In this document: positions 6,245 through 7,556 of the stretch, one piece after another
Position numbering within the stretch: the stretch's first letter is position 1
How the letters are laid out: every line of letters starts with the position of its first letter
Source: Akkermansiaceae bacterium
GTDB taxonomy: Bacteria; Verrucomicrobiota; Verrucomicrobiia; Verrucomicrobiales; Akkermansiaceae
Length of the DNA: 7,556 nt
Assembly (NCBI GenBank): GCA_023301545.1
Contig: JALZUI010000007.1
Location: 1-7,556, forward strand
Direction: 5' to 3'
The notes under the pieces: model-generated
The model's database searches: none
What the model was told of the DNA's origin: nothing
What the model saw: the letters and a program-made list of their open reading frames with translations, nothing else
Made by a program: the position numbers and the translations under genes

Positions 6245-7458
6245 ACTCGCTCCCTAAAATGTCATGGAGGCTCATGTGGTCTCGTCGCTGGGTTACCCTG
6301 GCGACCTTACTCGCGCTCGCGCTACCCACCGCCCTCTCTGTCATCTTGCTCGTCGTACGACACCAGACCGAGGGCGCACTGAAGAAAGACGCAGGCGATT
6401 TCGACCTCGTCGTCGGCGCTAAAGGCGGAGCCATGCAACTCACCCTCAGCTCGCTCTATCACCTCGGTATGCCTAGCGGCAACATCCCATACGCCGATTA
6501 CCAAGCGCTGAAAAATGACGAACGCGTAAAAGCCGCTCTCCCCATCGCCCTCGGTGATAATTACGAGGGCTACCGCATCGTAGGAACCGATCCCCTCATC
6601 CTCGACCTCCAAAAGCACGACGAATCCCCCTTGCTCACCCTGAAAGAAGGTCGCAACTTCACCCCTGGAACCTTTGAAGCAGTCATCGGAGCGCAGGTCG
6701 CCGAACGTGCCAATCTCAGTATCGGTAGCACCTTCCATGGCTCACACGGCCTCCTCCAACTTCCAGGCTCCGAGCAACACACCAACTTCACCTACGAGGT
6801 CGTGGGGCTACTCAAACCAACGGGAGGATCACATGACCGCGCCATTTACACCGCCCTCGATTCCGTCTGGAAAGTCCACCACATCCAAGAATCCATTCAC
6901 CAAGTTTTTCAAAACCCCACGCCCTTAAACAAGGAAGTCACCTCCGTCCTCGTTCAGCTCAAATCTGCGGGAATGCGACTCTGGATGGCCGATGAACTCA
7001 AAAAACGCCCCAACCTCATGGTGGCCGTTCCCATTAATGAAATTCTCTCCCTCTCGCGAATCTACCTCGCCCCCTTCCAAAAACTGCTCTTTCTCATCAC
7101 CATTGGAGTCATCATCGTCTCCTCCCTCGTTATTCTCCTCGCCATGTGGCAAGCCCTCGAACGACGACAAGCGAGCTTCCTCACCCTCAGAAGCCTCGGA
7201 GCTTCTCGCAGCGAAATCCTAAGACTCCTTTTCTACGAGGTCGCCCTCCTCGTCATCATCGGCATCACCGCTGGCGCCCTCCTCGGACACCTCACCGTGC
7301 AAGCCCTCTCAGGGCTCATTTACCAACGCACCGGCCTCATCCTCAACGCCTGGGCCTTAGCCCCTGGGGAACTGCTGACCCTCCTCACCATCACCCTCGT
7401 TCTCCTCCTCGCGGGACTCACTCCCGTCATCACCCTCTACCGCCAGCGCGCCCTCTAA
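6241..7458 (+). CDS. ABC transporter permease, FtsX/MacB-like (LolC/E-type topology)
   Basis: This inner-membrane subunit partners the upstream ATPase, sharing the ATGA overlap. At 405 aa it shows the four-helix type VII ABC architecture: one N-terminal helix (about 17-39, WVTLATLLALALP), a long periplasmic MacB-PCD-like domain (about 40-275), then three C-terminal helices (about 281-303, 329-352 and 376-399) of the FtsX domain. The cytoplasmic loop FLTLRSLGASRSEILRLL (313-330) is the conserved coupling region contacting the ATPase. Such proteins usually move or release envelope substrates (lipoproteins, peptides, macrolides) by mechanotransmission rather than importing through a channel. FDLVVGAKGGAMQLTLSSLY (54-73) and PIALGDNYEGYRIVGTD (101-117) are distinctive, and I recall similar stretches in permeases found near DUF2796/DUF3299 genes and in zrg-like zinc loci; this is memory, not verified. 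Codons end in C very often and the coding strand is much richer in C than G, unlike the left half of the window. Confidence 0.92.
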   Translation: MNSLPKMSWRLMWSRRWVTLATLLALALPTALSVILLVVRHQTEGALKKDAGDFDLVVGAKGGAMQLTLSSLYHLGMPSGNIPYADYQALKNDERVKAALPIALGDNYEGYRIVGTDPLILDLQKHDESPLLTLKEGRNFTPGTFEAVIGAQVAERANLSIGSTFHGSHGLLQLPGSEQHTNFTYEVVGLLKPTGGSHDRAIYTALDSVWKVHHIQESIHQVFQNPTPLNKEVTSVLVQLKSAGMRLWMADELKKRPNLMVAVPINEILSLSRIYLAPFQKLLFLITIGVIIVSSLVILLAMWQALERRQASFLTLRSLGASRSEILRLLFYEVALLVIIGITAGALLGHLTVQALSGLIYQRTGLILNAWALAPGELLTLLTITLVLLLAGLTPVITLYRQRAL

Positions 7459-7485
7459 CCTTAAATAACAAAACATTCATTCCAC

Positions 7486-7556
7486 ATGAACCCTCTACAT
7501 AATCCTAAATTCGACATCCCTGGACTCACAGGCATGCCAGACCTCGCCCCTATCCT
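7486..7556 (+). CDS. Start of an unidentified gene downstream of the ABC permease (3' end outside window)
   Basis: An ATG at 7486, 27 nt after the permease stop, opens a frame with no stop through the last base (23 full codons). The peptide begins MNPLHNPKFDIPGLTGMPDL and shows no signal peptide or membrane segment so far. The short spacing, same strand and lack of a terminator after the permease suggest a third gene of the ABC operon. An alternative start is the in-frame ATG at 7534. I do not recognise the family from this length, and the ORF could still be non-coding. Confidence 0.45.
   Translation, partial: MNPLHNPKFDIPGLTGMPDLAPI

Noticed and set aside
6322..6738. 138-aa open frame on - opposite the permease
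   Set aside because: It is acidic and low in complexity, lies antisense to a clear FtsX-type gene, and has no ribosome binding site or family features.
7146..7502. 118-aa open frame on + inside the end of the permease gene
   Set aside because: It is rich in Pro, Ser, Arg and His, with no domain pattern. It overlaps the well-supported permease and is explained by that gene's C-rich codon use.
1..7556. Search for mobile elements, CRISPR arrays, toxin-antitoxin or phage-defence genes, tRNA or rRNA
   Set aside because: No transposase, integrase, direct-repeat array, clover-leaf structure or defence-type domain was seen. All large ORFs except the small secreted protein and the edge fragment belong to recognised core families.

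Overview
The window looks like a stretch of ordinary bacterial core genome. It holds six substantial protein-coding genes, a partial gene at each end, and no sign of mobile elements, CRISPR arrays, rRNA or tRNA. The organism cannot be fixed from the sequence alone. A Gram-negative bacterium is likely, because there is a periplasmic-type Amidase_3 protein and a LolD/MacB-like ABC pair. None of the starts has a convincing Shine-Dalgarno sequence. The phosphohexomutase has an extended segment after its GGLRG motif that I recall from Verrucomicrobiota-type homologues. I therefore lean weakly to Verrucomicrobiota or a related PVC lineage; this is inference. Composition is moderate in GC, and the right-hand ABC genes are strikingly C-rich on the coding strand.

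Layout, left to right. (1) Positions 1-348 (+) are the 3' end of leuB (leucine biosynthesis), followed by a strong hairpin at 382-413 with a T-run on both sides, so it can terminate transcription from either direction. (2) Positions 435-845 (-) encode a small secreted protein of unknown function. It lies 64 nt downstream of a phosphoglucomutase-family gene on the same strand (910-2820), so the two probably share a transcript that ends at the 382-413 terminator. (3) A divergent intergenic region of about 127 bp (2821-2947) carries a 14-bp inverted repeat. It separates the mutase from a class I-type DNA photolyase (2948-4381, +). (4) The photolyase converges on an N-acetylmuramoyl-L-alanine amidase (4415-5437, -). 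The likely photolyase terminator hairpin overlaps the end of the amidase gene. (5) A second divergent region (5438-5551) leads into a translationally coupled ABC ATPase (5552-6244) and FtsX/MacB-like permease (6241-7458), followed after 27 nt by the start of another ORF (7486 to the window edge).

Functionally the window is a mix of housekeeping modules: amino-acid biosynthesis, sugar-phosphate interconversion, UV-damage repair, peptidoglycan hydrolysis, and envelope transport or lipoprotein/substrate release. I see no clear new multi-gene system. The points most worth following are the ABC pair with its variant LSVGQ signature and its unread downstream partner, the small secreted protein behind the mutase, and the Glu-to-Gln substitution in the photolyase substrate pocket.
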